Part shown: piece after piece, positions 5,202 through 5,233 of the stretch
How positions within the stretch are numbered: position 1 is the first letter of the stretch
Layout: each line of letters opens with the position of its first letter
DNA from: Calditrichota bacterium
GTDB lineage: Bacteria; Electryoneota; RPQS01
Assembly: GCA_020057985.1 (NCBI GenBank)
Contig: JAGVEU010000187.1
Location: 1-5,233, forward strand
Length of the DNA stretch: 5,233 nt
Reading direction: 5' to 3'
Position numbers and translations under genes: made by a program
The notes under the pieces: generated by a model
What the model saw: the letters and a program-made list of their open reading frames with translations, nothing else
The model's database searches: none
What the model was told of the DNA's origin: nothing

Positions 5202-5233
5202 CTGCTCTTCGCAGTCGTTTTTCGCAATCATCA
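5137..5233. repeat. 97-bp direct repeat, unit 2, reaching the window end
   Basis: Near-identical to 5001-5097. Homology is still unbroken at the last base of the window, so the array probably continues beyond it and may contain more units. Confidence 0.95.

Larger units (their letters stand above)
4924..5233. other. Non-coding region upstream of rmuC, filled with repeats
   Basis: I see no credible gene in these 310 bases. The open frames on both strands run through the repeated units and encode repeat-derived, low-plausibility peptides. From rmuC outward there is a ribosome binding site, a 12-bp palindrome (4972-4983), and then two tandem copies of a palindromic repeat that continue past the window end. 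The rmuC promoter should lie between 4935 and 4993, but I cannot identify clear -10 and -35 boxes. Confidence 0.7.

Noticed and set aside
4923..5231. Open frame of about 102 codons on the minus strand ending in a TGATG overlap with the rmuC start
   Set aside because: It runs through both copies of the palindromic repeat, so its peptide contains the same repeat-derived segment twice. It has no domain-like features, and the overlap with rmuC looks coincidental.
5001..5233. Two 97-bp repeats as a CRISPR array
   Set aside because: The repeats are far too long, there are only two, the single 39-bp spacer is not enough to judge, and each repeat is internally palindromic like REP elements.

Overview
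The window is 5.2 kb of bacterial chromosome in which every supported gene lies on the minus strand. In transcription order these are rmuC (4923 to 3139), rnpB, the RNA subunit of RNase P (3063 to 2628), an unrecognised secreted-looking protein gene (about 2542 or 2566 to 1718), and the 5' part of an ADP-forming acyl-CoA synthetase gene that leaves the window at base 1. The RNase P RNA has the common type-A architecture, so this is a bacterium. Nothing in the window fixes the phylum. An environmental or candidate-phylum genome is possible, but that is only an impression from the repeats and the orphan protein.

Layout. 1-1617: acyl-CoA synthetase (ADP-forming), 539 codons present, C-terminal end missing. 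1618-1717: short spacer with a 7-bp-period tract and a 25-bp copy of the 3' end of rnpB. 1718-2566: orphan ORF with a 48-bp in-frame tandem duplication and a probable signal peptide whose best start is ACG rather than ATG. 2618-3063: rnpB and its T9 tail, with helix P12 enlarged into a hairpin of about 100 nt built from tandem heptamers. 3064-3138: spacer and presumed rnpB promoter. 3139-4923: rmuC, with a membrane anchor, a long coiled coil and the RmuC nuclease-like domain. 4924-5233: no credible gene; it holds a 12-bp palindrome and two tandem copies (period 136 bp) of a palindromic, REP/BIME-like repeat running off the window end.

The genes do not form an obvious pathway: RNA processing (rnpB), genome maintenance (rmuC) and acyl-CoA/energy metabolism (synthetase) are housekeeping functions side by side. 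The accessory part is the stretch between rnpB and the synthetase. The last 25 nt of rnpB recur (24/25) just beyond the stop codon of the orphan gene, so this gene is bracketed by direct repeats of an RNA-gene 3' end, the arrangement left by elements that integrate into stable-RNA genes. The heptamer motif TTCATNN appears both inside rnpB P12 and beside the distal 25-bp copy. These repeats are the most interesting content. No transposase, integrase, CRISPR array, tRNA or defence gene is visible.
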